Of a stretch of 64,000 nt of DNA, positions 35,371 through 43,768 are shown piece by piece; the first letter of the stretch is position 1; every line of letters begins with the position of its first letter. Source of the DNA: Sphingomonas sp. UV9. GTDB taxonomy: Bacteria > Pseudomonadota > Alphaproteobacteria > Sphingomonadales > Sphingomonadaceae. The position numbers were made by a program, and so were the translations under genes. The stretch spans positions 806,001 through 870,000 of the forward strand of contig NZ_SCIN01000003.1 of assembly GCF_004101245.1 (NCBI RefSeq), given 5' to 3'. The notes below the pieces were generated by a model that saw only the letters and a program-made list of their open reading frames with translations, searched no databases and was not told the origin of the DNA.

Positions 35371-35409
35371 AAAAAAGCCTCCCGCGGACTGGTCCGCGGG
35401 AGGCTTTTT
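35371..35409. terminator. strong bidirectional intrinsic terminator of metK
   Basis: A perfect stem of about 16 bases (AAAAGCCTCCCGCGGAC with GTCCGCGGGAGGCTTTT) closes over a TG loop and is flanked by an A-run on one side and a T-run on the other, so it can end transcription in both directions. Confidence 0.93.
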
Positions 35410-35433
35410 CGTATCCCCAAAGGGGCGTCGCTA

Positions 35434-36651
35434 TCAGGCGACAGCAGCCTTCAGCGCATCGACCAGATCGGTCTTCTCCCAGGTGAACGTTTCACCCTGT
35501 GGCTCGCGACCGAAGTGACCATAGGCCGCAGTCTTCTTGTAGATCGGCGCGTTGAGCTTGAGGTGCTCGCGGATGCCCTTCGGCGTCAGGCGAACGAGCT
35601 TCGGCAGGACCGCCTCGAGCTTGGCTTCCTCGACGGTACCGGTGCCATGCGTGTCGACATACACCGACAGCGGCTCGGCGATGCCGATCGCGTAGCTCAG
35701 CTGGATCGTGCAGCGACGGGCGAGGCCGGCCGCGACGACGTTCTTCGCCAGATAGCGGGCGACATACGCAGCCGAGCGATCGACCTTCGTCGGATCCTTG
35801 CCCGAGAATGCGCCGCCGCCATGCGGGGCTGCGCCGCCGTAGGTGTCGACGATGATCTTACGACCGGTGACACCGGCGTCGCCGTCTGGGCCGCCAATTT
35901 CGAACTGGCCGGTCGGGTTGATGTAGATCGCGGTCTCGTCGGTGATGAAGCCGTCGGGCAGAACGTCCTTGAACACGCCCATCACATAGTCGCGCAGCAC
36001 CGCGTACTTGGCGGAATCGGCGTTGTCACCCTTCTCGCAATAGCCCGGTGCGTGCTGCGTCGAGACGACCAGTGCGGTCGCGCCGACCGGCACTTCGTTC
36101 TCGTAGGACAGCGTGACCTGGCTCTTCGCGTCGGGCTCGAGGAACGGCGCGGCACCCGAATGGCGGTCTTCGGCCATCTTGGCGAGGATCTTGTGGCTGT
36201 AATACAGCGTCGCGGGCATCAGGCCCGGGGTCTCGTCGGTCGCGTACCCGAACATGATGCCCTGGTCGCCGGCGCCCTCGTCCTTGTTGCCGCTCTCGTC
36301 GACGCCCATCGCGATATGCGCGGACTGGCCGTGGAGGTTGTTCTCGAAACGGAACGTCTCCCAGTGGAAGCCGGTCTGCGCGTAGCCGATTTCCTTGACG
36401 GTGTTGCGCACCGCAGCCTCGATCTCTTCCAGAACGCCATCGGCCCACTGGTCGTTCTCGTAGATGCCCTTGCCGCGGATTTCACCGGCGAGGACGACGA
36501 GCTGCGTGGTCGTCAGCGTCTCGCAGGCGATCCGCGCCTCCGGGTCCTTGGCGAGGAACAGGTCGACGATCGTGTCGCTGATCTGGTCGGCGACCTTGTC
36601 GGGATGGCCTTCAGAGACCGATTCGGAAGTGAAAAGGAAGGATTTGCGCAT
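35434..36651 (-). CDS. metK: S-adenosylmethionine synthetase
   Basis: A 405-aa enzyme making SAM from methionine and ATP. Signature stretches are present: [31 protein letters not shown], and [19 protein letters not shown]. The start at 36651 opens with [12 protein letters not shown], the usual N-terminus. Transcription ends at the terminator at 35371-35409. The 73-base leader to lnt contains a perfect 12-base dyad at 36692-36723, the only regulatory-looking element, and no SAM riboswitch fold that I can recognise. Confidence 0.97.
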   Translation of the reverse strand: MRKSFLFTSESVSEGHPDKVADQISDTIVDLFLAKDPEARIACETLTTTQLVVLAGEIRGKGIYENDQWADGVLEEIEAAVRNTVKEIGYAQTGFHWETFRFENNLHGQSAHIAMGVDESGNKDEGAGDQGIMFGYATDETPGLMPATLYYSHKILAKMAEDRHSGAAPFLEPDAKSQVTLSYENEVPVGATALVVSTQHAPGYCEKGDNADSAKYAVLRDYVMGVFKDVLPDGFITDETAIYINPTGQFEIGGPDGDAGVTGRKIIVDTYGGAAPHGGGAFSGKDPTKVDRSAAYVARYLAKNVVAAGLARRCTIQLSYAIGIAEPLSVYVDTHGTGTVEEAKLEAVLPKLVRLTPKGIREHLKLNAPIYKKTAAYGHFGREPQGETFTWEKTDLVDALKAAVA

Positions 36652-36691
36652 GAAGGCCTCTTGGTCATGCCCGCCGACGAACTGCCGGTAG

Positions 36692-36723
36692 AGCGTCATA
36701 TAAGGAAAGCTTTATATGACGCT
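36692..36723 (-). promoter_or_regulatory. perfect 12-bp dyad in the metK leader, putative operator
   Basis: AGCGTCATATAA, an 8-base spacer and TTATATGACGCT. It is AT-rich at the inner ends, unlike all GC-rich repeats in this window, and ends one base from the lnt stop. It sits 40 bases upstream of the metK start, a position suited to a repressor dimer. Binding by an ArsR-type SAM/SAH-responsive regulator is my inference. It could also be an RNA hairpin. Confidence 0.6.
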
Positions 36724-36724
36724 T

Positions 36725-38257
36725 CTAGCGTTGGCGACGGCGCAGGGCAACCGCGCTTGCAAGCATCAATGCAGCGACGATCGCCGCCATCGCGTTGCCG
36801 ACGCGTGAGAACAGCGTGGGGGGCAGCGCGGACGGCATCGGTCGCTCGATCGCCCCGGCGGTCTCATGCGGTACGGTCGCGACCAATCGGCCATCGGCGG
36901 CGATGATCGCGGAGATTCCGGTCGGCGTTGCGCGCAGGATCGGCAACCCTTCCTCGATCGCGCGCATCCGGGCTTGGGCCAGGTGCTGCGGTGGGCCCCA
37001 CTTGCCGAACCACGCGTCATTGGAGGGATTGAACAGGATGCGTGGCCGGTGTGCGCGATCGACGACCTCGCCTGAGAAGATGATCTCGTAGCAGATCTGC
37101 ATGCCGATCGAGCCGAAGCCGGGCAGCGTCAGGTTTGCGGGGCCCTCGCCCGAGGTGAAGTCGATATCGCCGGGCACCAGGCGCGCGAGCCCGAGCGGCT
37201 TCAGCAGCCACGGCATCGGCAGATACTCGCCATATGGCACGAGGTGCGCCTTGTCGTACCGCCCCCGCAGCCGCGCCTGTGCGTCGAGCGCGAACACCGA
37301 ATTGGCCGCGCCGGAAATCTGATCCTTGGCGTTGAACTCGAGTGCGGTGCCGCCGATCAGCAGGATATCCTCTGGGCCCAGCAGCCGCGCCATGCGCCGG
37401 CGGAGGTAGAGCGGGCTCGACCAGCCATAGGCGTAGAACGGATAGCCATCCTCGACGTAATCGCGGACGACGCCTTCCGGCCAGACGACGAGGCGGGGCG
37501 TGGCGCCGCCCTGGCCGGATAGTTTCTCCAGCGCGGAGAGAACGCGTTCGCCGTCCGTTTCGCTGCGGTCTTCCTGGCCGATATCGGGCTGGACCACGCG
37601 GACCAGTGGCGCGTTGGGCAGGGGTGGGGGGGCATTGGTCCACAACGCGGATAGTCCGGCAAGGCTCAACGCGGGGATGGCGACCGCCGGCAGGCTCCAA
37701 CGGCGGGCGGCCAGCATCAGCAGCGCCCCCGCGGCGACTATCGTTACTCCCGACAAGGCGTAGGTGCCGATCCAGGCCGACAGCCGCGCGACGCCAATCG
37801 CGGGCAACCAGACGACGCTCAGCGGATCCCAGGCATAGCCCGTGAACAGCGTCGCGCGCAGCCACTCGGTCGCGATCCAGGCGGCGCCGAAGACCAGCAC
37901 GAACGTCGCATCGGGGGTGCCGGGGCGCCGTGCGATCCGCCACACGAGTCCGGCCGCCAGCATCGGGAACAGCGCCAGATACAGCGCCAGCCCGACCGCC
38001 GCGAAATAGCCCAGTACCGGCGGCATCGCGTCCTGGAAGTCGAACGCGTGCTGGAACCAGTTGTTGTTCACGGTGAAGTGCCCGAGCCCGAACATCCACC
38101 CGCGCCAGAGGGTATTGCGCAGGGTCGGAGCATCGTGGACGAGCTTCATCCACACCGCGAACGCGATCAGCGTCAGCGGCCAGAGATCGAGCGGGGCGAA
38201 GCCGGTGGCGGCGATCGCGCCGAGGATGAGGCAGGCGAGGGCGGGGAAACGGGTCAC
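36725..38257 (-). CDS. lnt: apolipoprotein N-acyltransferase
   Basis: A 510-aa inner-membrane enzyme that adds the third acyl chain to lipoproteins. Residues 1-200 hold about seven helices, followed by a periplasmic carbon-nitrogen hydrolase domain with the catalytic triad: Glu in VVWPEG, Lys in YDKAHLVPYGEY and Cys in GMQICYEI. A final helix near 485-505 closes the protein. Length is normal. It precedes metK on the same strand. Confidence 0.95.
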   Translation of the reverse strand: MTRFPALACLILGAIAATGFAPLDLWPLTLIAFAVWMKLVHDAPTLRNTLWRGWMFGLGHFTVNNNWFQHAFDFQDAMPPVLGYFAAVGLALYLALFPMLAAGLVWRIARRPGTPDATFVLVFGAAWIATEWLRATLFTGYAWDPLSVVWLPAIGVARLSAWIGTYALSGVTIVAAGALLMLAARRWSLPAVAIPALSLAGLSALWTNAPPPLPNAPLVRVVQPDIGQEDRSETDGERVLSALEKLSGQGGATPRLVVWPEGVVRDYVEDGYPFYAYGWSSPLYLRRRMARLLGPEDILLIGGTALEFNAKDQISGAANSVFALDAQARLRGRYDKAHLVPYGEYLPMPWLLKPLGLARLVPGDIDFTSGEGPANLTLPGFGSIGMQICYEIIFSGEVVDRAHRPRILFNPSNDAWFGKWGPPQHLAQARMRAIEEGLPILRATPTGISAIIAADGRLVATVPHETAGAIERPMPSALPPTLFSRVGNAMAAIVAALMLASAVALRRRQR

Positions 38258-38345
38258 GCTGGCGCTATGGCGTGGCGGGGAGAGGCGGGCAATGTTTTCG
38301 GTGGGATGGGGGGCTCCAGTCCTGAAAAGCTGCCCCAGCCTCCAG

Positions 38346-38453
38346 CACCACCCCGGCGGGGGCCGGGGTCCAGTTAGGGGACGTTGCTCACTGAGCGGAG
38401 CGCTCCATTACTACCACCTTTCCACCTGGGCCCCGGCCTCCGCCGGGGCGGTG
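38346..38453. repeat. long inverted repeat type B upstream of lnt
   Basis: Arms CACCACCCCGGCGGGGGCCG and CGGCCTCCGCCGGGGCGGTG, with a centre closely like the 15357 copy. Together with the type A copy next to it, it fills the 378-base gap between lnt and the VOC gene; I see no gene there. Confidence 0.88.
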
Positions 38454-38486
38454 CGGTATGGTTGGGCGAGGTGTGCCGTCCCGGCC

Positions 38487-38543
38487 CTGTTTCCCCGCGA
38501 AGGCGGGGACCCAGACTGGGCTCCCGCCTTCGCGGGAGAACAC
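38487..38543. repeat. inverted repeat type A
   Basis: TGTTTCCCCGCGAAGGCGGG, a CCCAGACTGGG centre and CTCCCGCCTTCGCGGGAG arm. The arms and centre match the copies at 18696 and 54601. Confidence 0.88.
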
Positions 38544-38635
38544 CGAAGGGCGACCCTCGATTATTGTGGTGGGTGAAAACCCCCCCGCAATCCCCCGGGT
38601 CGACGAACCCGCCATCCCAACCTATCCTCTGCCGC

Positions 38636-39055
38636 ATGACCCTACGCCCCTTCCACCTCGCCTTCCCGGTCCACGACCTCGCCGCCACGCGCAGCTTCTA
38701 CGGCGCGACGCTCGGCTGTCGCGAAGGTCGCTCCAGCGACCAGTGGATCGATTTCGACCTGTTCGGCCACCAGATCGTCGCGCATCTCGACCCCTTGGCC
38801 AAGCCCGTCGCGGTCGCCAATGCGGTCGATGGCCACGCCGTCCCCGTGCCGCATTTCGGCGTCGTCCTGACGATGGACGACTGGACCACGCTGTCCGAGC
38901 GCGTCACCGCGGCCGGCGTCAAATTCGGGATCGCGCCCTATGTCCGCTTCAAGGGCCAGCCCGGCGAGCAGGCGACGATGTTCTTTTGCGATCCCAGCGG
39001 CAACGCTCTCGAGTTCAAGGCGTTCGCCAACGACGACATGCTTTTCGCCACGTAA
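38636..39055 (+). CDS. VOC family protein (glyoxalase/dioxygenase fold)
   Basis: A 139-aa protein with two beta-alpha-beta-beta-beta modules. Candidate metal ligands are His7 (PFHLAFPV), His78 (PHFGVVL) and Glu129 (NALEFKAF), as in dioxygenase-type VOC enzymes. The [14 protein letters not shown] ending is a family hallmark. The ATG at 38636 gives the normal start; the upstream extension is repeat sequence. A PHA-granule-regulator-like gene follows 27 nt later and may be in the same transcript. Confidence 0.85.
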   Translation: MTLRPFHLAFPVHDLAATRSFYGATLGCREGRSSDQWIDFDLFGHQIVAHLDPLAKPVAVANAVDGHAVPVPHFGVVLTMDDWTTLSERVTAAGVKFGIAPYVRFKGQPGEQATMFFCDPSGNALEFKAFANDDMLFAT

Positions 39056-39082
39056 GGCCAACACCCAATTCAAGGATCCCAC

Positions 39083-39385
39083 ATGGCCAACCCCATCACC
39101 GTCGACGTTCCCCATCAGCTCGGCAAGGCGGCAGTCCGCGCGCGGCTCGACGGCGGCATCGACAAGATCAGCGCCAGCATCCCCGGCGGCTCGGTGACCG
39201 ATCATCGCTGGGACGGCGATACGCTGCACTTCACCATCCAGGCGATGGGCCAGACGATCGCCAGCGCCGTTACCGTGTTCGAAACCAACGTCCACGCGGT
39301 CGTCGACCTGCCCGGCATCCTCGGGCTGTTCGCCAGCAAGATTCAGGACGTGATCCGCAAGGAAGCGCCCAAGCTCCTGCGCTGA
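39083..39385 (+). CDS. polyhydroxyalkanoic acid system family protein
   Basis: A 100-aa protein. Its pattern, ITVDVPHQLGKAAVRARLDGG, then HRWDGDTLHFTIQAMGQTI and the lipid-binding-like end LFASKIQDVIRKEAPKLL, matches the PHA_gran_rgn family, small START-like proteins found near polyhydroxyalkanoate genes. No PHA gene lies nearby. It starts 27 nt after the VOC gene. Confidence 0.8.
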   Translation: MANPITVDVPHQLGKAAVRARLDGGIDKISASIPGGSVTDHRWDGDTLHFTIQAMGQTIASAVTVFETNVHAVVDLPGILGLFASKIQDVIRKEAPKLLR

Positions 39386-39409
39386 GCCATGCAGTACGCC
39401 GGGGGCGAA

Positions 39410-39931
39410 TCAGGCCTCCGGCGCGCGCCGATAGAGCGCAAACGCAGCCTTCGCGCCTGCGACCGCATCCGCAATCCACGCTTCGTCGGCAGGCTGCCGG
39501 TCGATCGCGGCCAGCAGCGTACGCCATTCGCCCGACAAATGCCTGGCGCCGAGATAGGCCGAGGGCATCCCGTCGCGCACCGACCGCGACAACATGATGC
39601 CGCCGAGGCGCGACCCCTCGACCACGTACATCGCGCCCCATCCGGCCGCCTCGCTCGGCGCCAGGTCAAAATTCATAGGCACGGGCATCTCCTCACCCAA
39701 AGCGGCGAGATCGGCGGCAAGCGCCTCGACTCGCGATCGGACCACCGAAAGACCGGGAATGCCGTCCAGCCAGGCCTCGACCGCAGGCAGCGCCCTGGCG
39801 TGCGCGATCAGGAACGCGCGGTAATCGTCCGCATCGCGCAAATCATAGCGGCCGAACCCGGCATCGACCGCGTCGTGATCGCTCGCCGTCGCGTCCCGCA
39901 GCCGTGCGACGGTCGATCCGGTGTCGGTCAA
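39410..39931 (-). CDS. bacterial heme oxygenase (biliverdin-producing)
   Basis: A 173-aa helical protein. The proximal heme His is likely in ATASDHDAVD near residue 19, and the distal helix appears as YVVEGSRLGGIMLSR, with the flexible GSRLGG turn. These match the BphO/HmuO fold that opens heme to biliverdin, CO and iron. No bacteriophytochrome is nearby. Its ATG overlaps the yjiX-like gene's stop by 4 nt, so it is translated as the last gene of the cstA operon. Confidence 0.82.
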   Translation of the reverse strand: MTDTGSTVARLRDATASDHDAVDAGFGRYDLRDADDYRAFLIAHARALPAVEAWLDGIPGLSVVRSRVEALAADLAALGEEMPVPMNFDLAPSEAAGWGAMYVVEGSRLGGIMLSRSVRDGMPSAYLGARHLSGEWRTLLAAIDRQPADEAWIADAVAGAKAAFALYRRAPEA

Positions 39932-40116
39932 CAGCAGCGCCCCCCGCCCTTGCTGCCGTAGCGCGCCTCCTGCCGATCGCGAAAGAAGGTGCGCTCATCC
40001 ATCGGCGGGTGGTCCGGATGCCGCTCTGCCATGTGCTGGCAATAGGCGGTGTAGGACGGCACGCCGACCATCAGCAACGCGGTCTCGCGCGCTTTCGCGT
40101 ACAGCGCGCGGATCAT
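39928..40116 (-). CDS. YbdD/YjiX family small protein (CstA partner)
   Basis: A 62-aa protein with the family features VGVPSYTAYCQHMAERHPD and MDERTFFRDRQEARYG. Such proteins always follow CstA/BtsT-type transporters and are needed for full activity in some bacteria. The end CC is unusual. It overlaps cstA by 4 nt and heme oxygenase by 4 nt. Confidence 0.9.
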   Translation of the reverse strand: MIRALYAKARETALLMVGVPSYTAYCQHMAERHPDHPPMDERTFFRDRQEARYGSKGGGRCC

Positions 40117-42167
40117 TCTGCCGCCACCAGCTGCGGCGGGACTTCCGTCACCGTCGGCCGATCGATCTTCAGCGCCGCGAGGCACGTCCGAATCCCGAAG
40201 AACACGATGGACAGCACCACCGCCAGGAACAGCGCACAAAGCCCCGCGTCGATCCGGTCGTTCAGCACGATCCGCTGCATCTCCGCCATCGTCTTGGCGG
40301 GCGCGAGCACTTCGCCCCGCGCCGCCGCGTCCGCGAACTTCGAGGCATGCGCAAGGAAGCCGATCTTCGGGTCGCTCGCGAACAGCTTCATCAGCCCGGC
40401 GGTGATCGTGCACAGGCACAGCCATGCGGCGGGCAGGATCGTCACCCACGCGTAACGCTGGCGCTTCATCCGGAACAGCACGACGGTTGCGAGTACGAGT
40501 GCGACCGCGGCGAGCATCTGGTTCGAGATCCCGAACAGCGGCCATAGCGTGTTCACGCCGCCAAGCGGATCGGTGACGCCCTGATACAAGAAGAAGCCCC
40601 AGGCAACGACACATAGCGCGGTCGCGATCAGCCCCGGCACGATCGCCGAGGCATTCCGGAACGACGGCACCGCCAGTCCGATCAGGTCCTGCAACATGAA
40701 CCGCCCGGCACGCGTCCCCGCATCGACCGCGGTGAGGATGAACAGCGCCTCGAACAGGATCGCGAAATGATACCAGAACGCCTTCATCGCCGGCCCGCCG
40801 ACGAGGTGGCTGAAGATCTCCGACATCGCCACCGCCAGCGTCGGCGCGCCACCGGTGCGCGATACGATCGTCGTCTCGCCGACGTCCCTGGCGGTCTGCG
40901 CGAGCAGTTCAGGGGTGATCGGGAAGCCCATCGCGGTGACCGCGGTGGCGGCCGAGGCGAAATCGGTGCCGACCACCGCCGCCGGGCTGTTCATCGCGAA
41001 ATACACGCCGGGATCGAGGATCGACGCACCCACCAGCGCCATGATCGCGACGAAGCTCTCCATCAGCATCGCGCCGTAACCGATGAACTGCGCGTCGCCT
41101 TCGCTGGCGATGAGCTTCGGCGTCGTCCCGCTCGCGATCAGCGCGTGGAAGCCGGACACCGCGCCGCACGCGATCGTGATGAACAGGAACGGGAAGAGGC
41201 CACCGGACCAGACCGGGCCGCTGCCGTCGATGAACGGGGTCAGCGCTGGCATCTTGAGCGGCGGCGCGACGACCGCGATGCCGATCGCGAGCGCGACGAT
41301 CGCGCCGATCTTGAGGAAGGTCGAAAGGTAATCGCGCGGTGCCAGCAGCAGCCACACCGGGAGGACGGAGGCGACCGCGCCATAGCCGACCATCAGCACG
41401 CAGAGCTGCACCGGGGTCAGCGTGAACAGTGGCGCGAGCGTTGGCGACGCGGCCACGGTGCCGCCGTAGACGATCGCCGCGAGCAGCCCGATCACACCGA
41501 GAGCGGAGACCTCGCCGACCTTACCGGGGCGGATCCAGCGCGTGTAGATCCCCATCATGAACGCCAGCGGGATCGTCGCGGCGACCGTGAACAGCCCCCA
41601 CGGGCTACCGGCGAGCGCGCGGACGACGATCAGCGCGAGCACGGCGAGGATGATGACCATGATCGCGAACGCACCGATCAGCGCGATCACGCCGGGGATC
41701 GCGCCCATTTCCATGCGGATCAGTTCGCCGAGCGACCGCCCGTCGCGGCGCATCGAGATGAACAGGATCATGAAATCCTGCACCGCGCCGGCGAGCACGA
41801 CGCCGGCGAGTATCCAGAGCGTGCCGGGAAGATAGCCCATCTGCGCGGCGAGCACCGGCCCGACGAGTGGTCCCGCACCGGCGATCGCAGCGAAATGGTG
41901 GCCGAAGAGCACGTTGCGGTCGGTCGCGACGTAATCGAGTCCATCGGCGCGGCGCAGCGCTGGGGTCACGCGCGACGGATCAAGCTGCATAACGTGGCGA
42001 GCGATATACCGTGCGTAGAAGCGGTATGCGATCAGCTGGACCGAGACGGCGGCGGTGACGATCCACAGCGCGTTGACATGCTCCCCGCGCTCGAACGCGA
42101 CGACCGCAAGCGCGCAGGCCGCGAGCAAGGCAAGTGCGCCCCAACCGATCTTCTCGCGTAATGTCAT
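40113..42167 (-). CDS. cstA: carbon starvation protein CstA (peptide/pyruvate transporter)
   Basis: A 684-aa inner-membrane protein with about 16-18 helices. Characteristic stretches are LFGHHFAAIAGAGPLVGPVLAAQMGYLPG, here marked by GAGPLVGPVLA and MGYLPG, followed by RRDGRSLGELI, and GFHALIASGTTPK. The family takes up peptides or pyruvate during carbon limitation. The ATG at 42167 (MTLREKIGWG) is preferred; an ATG 33 bases upstream is in a region lacking a ribosome site. It heads an operon with the YjiX-like protein and a heme oxygenase. Confidence 0.93.
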   Translation of the reverse strand: MTLREKIGWGALALLAACALAVVAFERGEHVNALWIVTAAVSVQLIAYRFYARYIARHVMQLDPSRVTPALRRADGLDYVATDRNVLFGHHFAAIAGAGPLVGPVLAAQMGYLPGTLWILAGVVLAGAVQDFMILFISMRRDGRSLGELIRMEMGAIPGVIALIGAFAIMVIILAVLALIVVRALAGSPWGLFTVAATIPLAFMMGIYTRWIRPGKVGEVSALGVIGLLAAIVYGGTVAASPTLAPLFTLTPVQLCVLMVGYGAVASVLPVWLLLAPRDYLSTFLKIGAIVALAIGIAVVAPPLKMPALTPFIDGSGPVWSGGLFPFLFITIACGAVSGFHALIASGTTPKLIASEGDAQFIGYGAMLMESFVAIMALVGASILDPGVYFAMNSPAAVVGTDFASAATAVTAMGFPITPELLAQTARDVGETTIVSRTGGAPTLAVAMSEIFSHLVGGPAMKAFWYHFAILFEALFILTAVDAGTRAGRFMLQDLIGLAVPSFRNASAIVPGLIATALCVVAWGFFLYQGVTDPLGGVNTLWPLFGISNQMLAAVALVLATVVLFRMKRQRYAWVTILPAAWLCLCTITAGLMKLFASDPKIGFLAHASKFADAAARGEVLAPAKTMAEMQRIVLNDRIDAGLCALFLAVVLSIVFFGIRTCLAALKIDRPTVTEVPPQLVAAE

Positions 42168-42278
42168 GCGTTTGCCCCCGTGCTGTCTTGTGAGCGACAT
42201 CGCGTATTCGCGACGTGAGCGCTAGCCCCCCCCCGCGGTCGCGTCTCGACTGCGCTCCACCCCGTCGAATGCCAAGCC

Positions 42279-42361
42279 CCAATGGGAAGGTTGGTCGTAA
42301 CGGAGCGCCGAGCGTCTTCATCACCGTCCGCCAATCGGGTTCCGGCGTTCGCCGGGGGCGG
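42279..42361. repeat. degraded type B repeat in the cstA upstream gap
   Basis: The right arm GGGTTCCGGCGTTCGCCGGG and part of the centre (GGAAGGTTGGTCGTAACGGA) resemble type B; the left arm is mostly lost. The rest of the 330-base gap between cstA and the 79-aa gene shows nothing else. Confidence 0.5.
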
Positions 42362-42497
42362 GAGACGTGGTTGCCCTTGACGACTCTTTACAACTTCGGC
42401 CGGGAGCGTCGAAGATTCGGGGCCGTCTTGGTCTGCGGAGAGTTCTATTAACCAGTCCGCGCTATACTAGAATTGCCTGTCACCCAGAGGATGATCC

Positions 42498-42737
42498 GTG
42501 CGCATTACCGAACTTCATCCCACCCCTACCGACGCCGAACCGCTCGATATACCGGCAGAGTTGCTCGACAGCGTGCGGCGTCATCAAAGCCATCTGGCGA
42601 GCCTCGTCGCGAGCCTGCGCGCCGCTGGCCTGTCCGAGGACATGGTCGATGCGAGCGTGCGTACGCTCGTCGACAGCTATGCCGAGGAACTGACCGTCGC
42701 CGTCCGCGGCCTGATGAAGGCACCGCCGCATGCATGA
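42498..42737 (+). CDS. unknown 79-aa protein coupled to a diguanylate cyclase
   Basis: Starts at the GTG at 42498 with AGAGGA 6 nt upstream. The product is acidic and largely helical (LDSVRRHQSHLASLVASLRAAG; SVRTLVDSYAEELTVAV), with no signal or membrane segment. Its stop overlaps the diguanylate cyclase start by 8 nt. I do not recognise the family. Tight coupling suggests it binds or modulates the cyclase. Confidence 0.65.
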   Translation: MRITELHPTPTDAEPLDIPAELLDSVRRHQSHLASLVASLRAAGLSEDMVDASVRTLVDSYAEELTVAVRGLMKAPPHA

Positions 42738-43716
42738 CACCCGGCTGTACGACGACGATGCGCGGATCGCGGCGCTGCACCGTCTCAACGTACTCGATAC
42801 CGCCGCGGAGAAGCCGTTCGAGAAGATCGTGACGCTCGTGCGCACGGTGCTGGCCGTGCCGATCGCCACGGTGACGTTGGTTGATCGCGATCGACAGTGG
42901 TTCAAGGCCCAACGCGGGCTCGACCAACAGGAGACTCCGCGCGCGATCTCGTTCTGTACGCACACCATCCAGCAGCGCGAGCCGCTGGTCGTCGAGGACG
43001 CGCATCTCGATCCGCGCTTCGCTGGCAGCCCGATGGTCGTCGGACCGCCGCATATCCGCAGCTATGCCGGCATTCCGTTGCGCACGCCCGAGGGCTATAA
43101 CGTCGGCTCGCTCTGCGCGATGGACACGCGCGAACGGCGATTCAGCCCCGCGGACATCGCCATCCTCTCGAATTTCGCCAACATCGTCTGCGACGAACTC
43201 GAGTTGCGGCTGATTGCGCAGGTCGATCACCTGACCGGTGCGCTTACCCGGCGCGGGTTCGTCGAACAGGCCGAACGTGAGATGGCGCGGTCGCGTCGTT
43301 ACGAGCGGCCGAGCGCGCTGGTGATGCTCGATGTCGATCACTTCAAGTCGGTCAACGACACCTATGGGCACACGATCGGCGACCAGGTGCTGCACCAGCT
43401 CGCCAAGCTGGCCGAGGCCACGCTCCGCCCGATCGACGTATTCGGCCGGCTAGGGGGCGAGGAGTTCGGGATCCTGCTGCCCGAGACCACCGCGGACGAG
43501 GCGCTGATCGTCGCCGAGCGCCTCCGCGAAGCCATGGCCGGATACGCGATGCAGCTATCGAATGGTGCGCCGCTCAATGTCACGGCCAGTTTCGGTGTCG
43601 CCGAGCTGGCGCCCGCTATGACCTCGGTCGCGACCTGGATCGAGCAGGCCGACGCGGCGCTCTACGCGGCCAAGGCCGGCGGTCGAAACTGCACGAAGCT
43701 CGCACTGGTCGAATAG
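42730..43716 (+). CDS. GAF-GGDEF diguanylate cyclase
   Basis: A 328-aa soluble protein. A GAF domain covers about 20-155 (FCTHTIQQREPLVVEDAHLDPRF), followed by a GGDEF domain (about 160-325) with active-site GGEEF at 242-246, so c-di-GMP synthesis is expected. The RxxD inhibitory site is absent at the usual place five residues before GGEEF (sequence DVFGRL). The gene overlaps the 79-aa gene and is convergent with pyk. Confidence 0.92.
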   Translation: MHDTRLYDDDARIAALHRLNVLDTAAEKPFEKIVTLVRTVLAVPIATVTLVDRDRQWFKAQRGLDQQETPRAISFCTHTIQQREPLVVEDAHLDPRFAGSPMVVGPPHIRSYAGIPLRTPEGYNVGSLCAMDTRERRFSPADIAILSNFANIVCDELELRLIAQVDHLTGALTRRGFVEQAEREMARSRRYERPSALVMLDVDHFKSVNDTYGHTIGDQVLHQLAKLAEATLRPIDVFGRLGGEEFGILLPETTADEALIVAERLREAMAGYAMQLSNGAPLNVTASFGVAELAPAMTSVATWIEQADAALYAAKAGGRNCTKLALVE

Positions 43717-43724
43717 GCGTCGGC

Positions 43725-43750
43725 GTCGCCGACCGGAAGACACCGGCGAC
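43725..43750. terminator. hairpin between convergent genes
   Basis: GTCGCCG pairs with CGGCGAC around a 12-base loop, between the cyclase stop and the pyk stop; no T-run. Confidence 0.35.
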
Positions 43751-43768
43751 ATCGACAGAACCAGTGCC

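Noticed and set aside
36652..36724. SAM riboswitch before metK
   Set aside because: The leader has only 73 bases and one simple dyad; none of the pseudoknot or multi-stem patterns of known SAM riboswitch classes is apparent.
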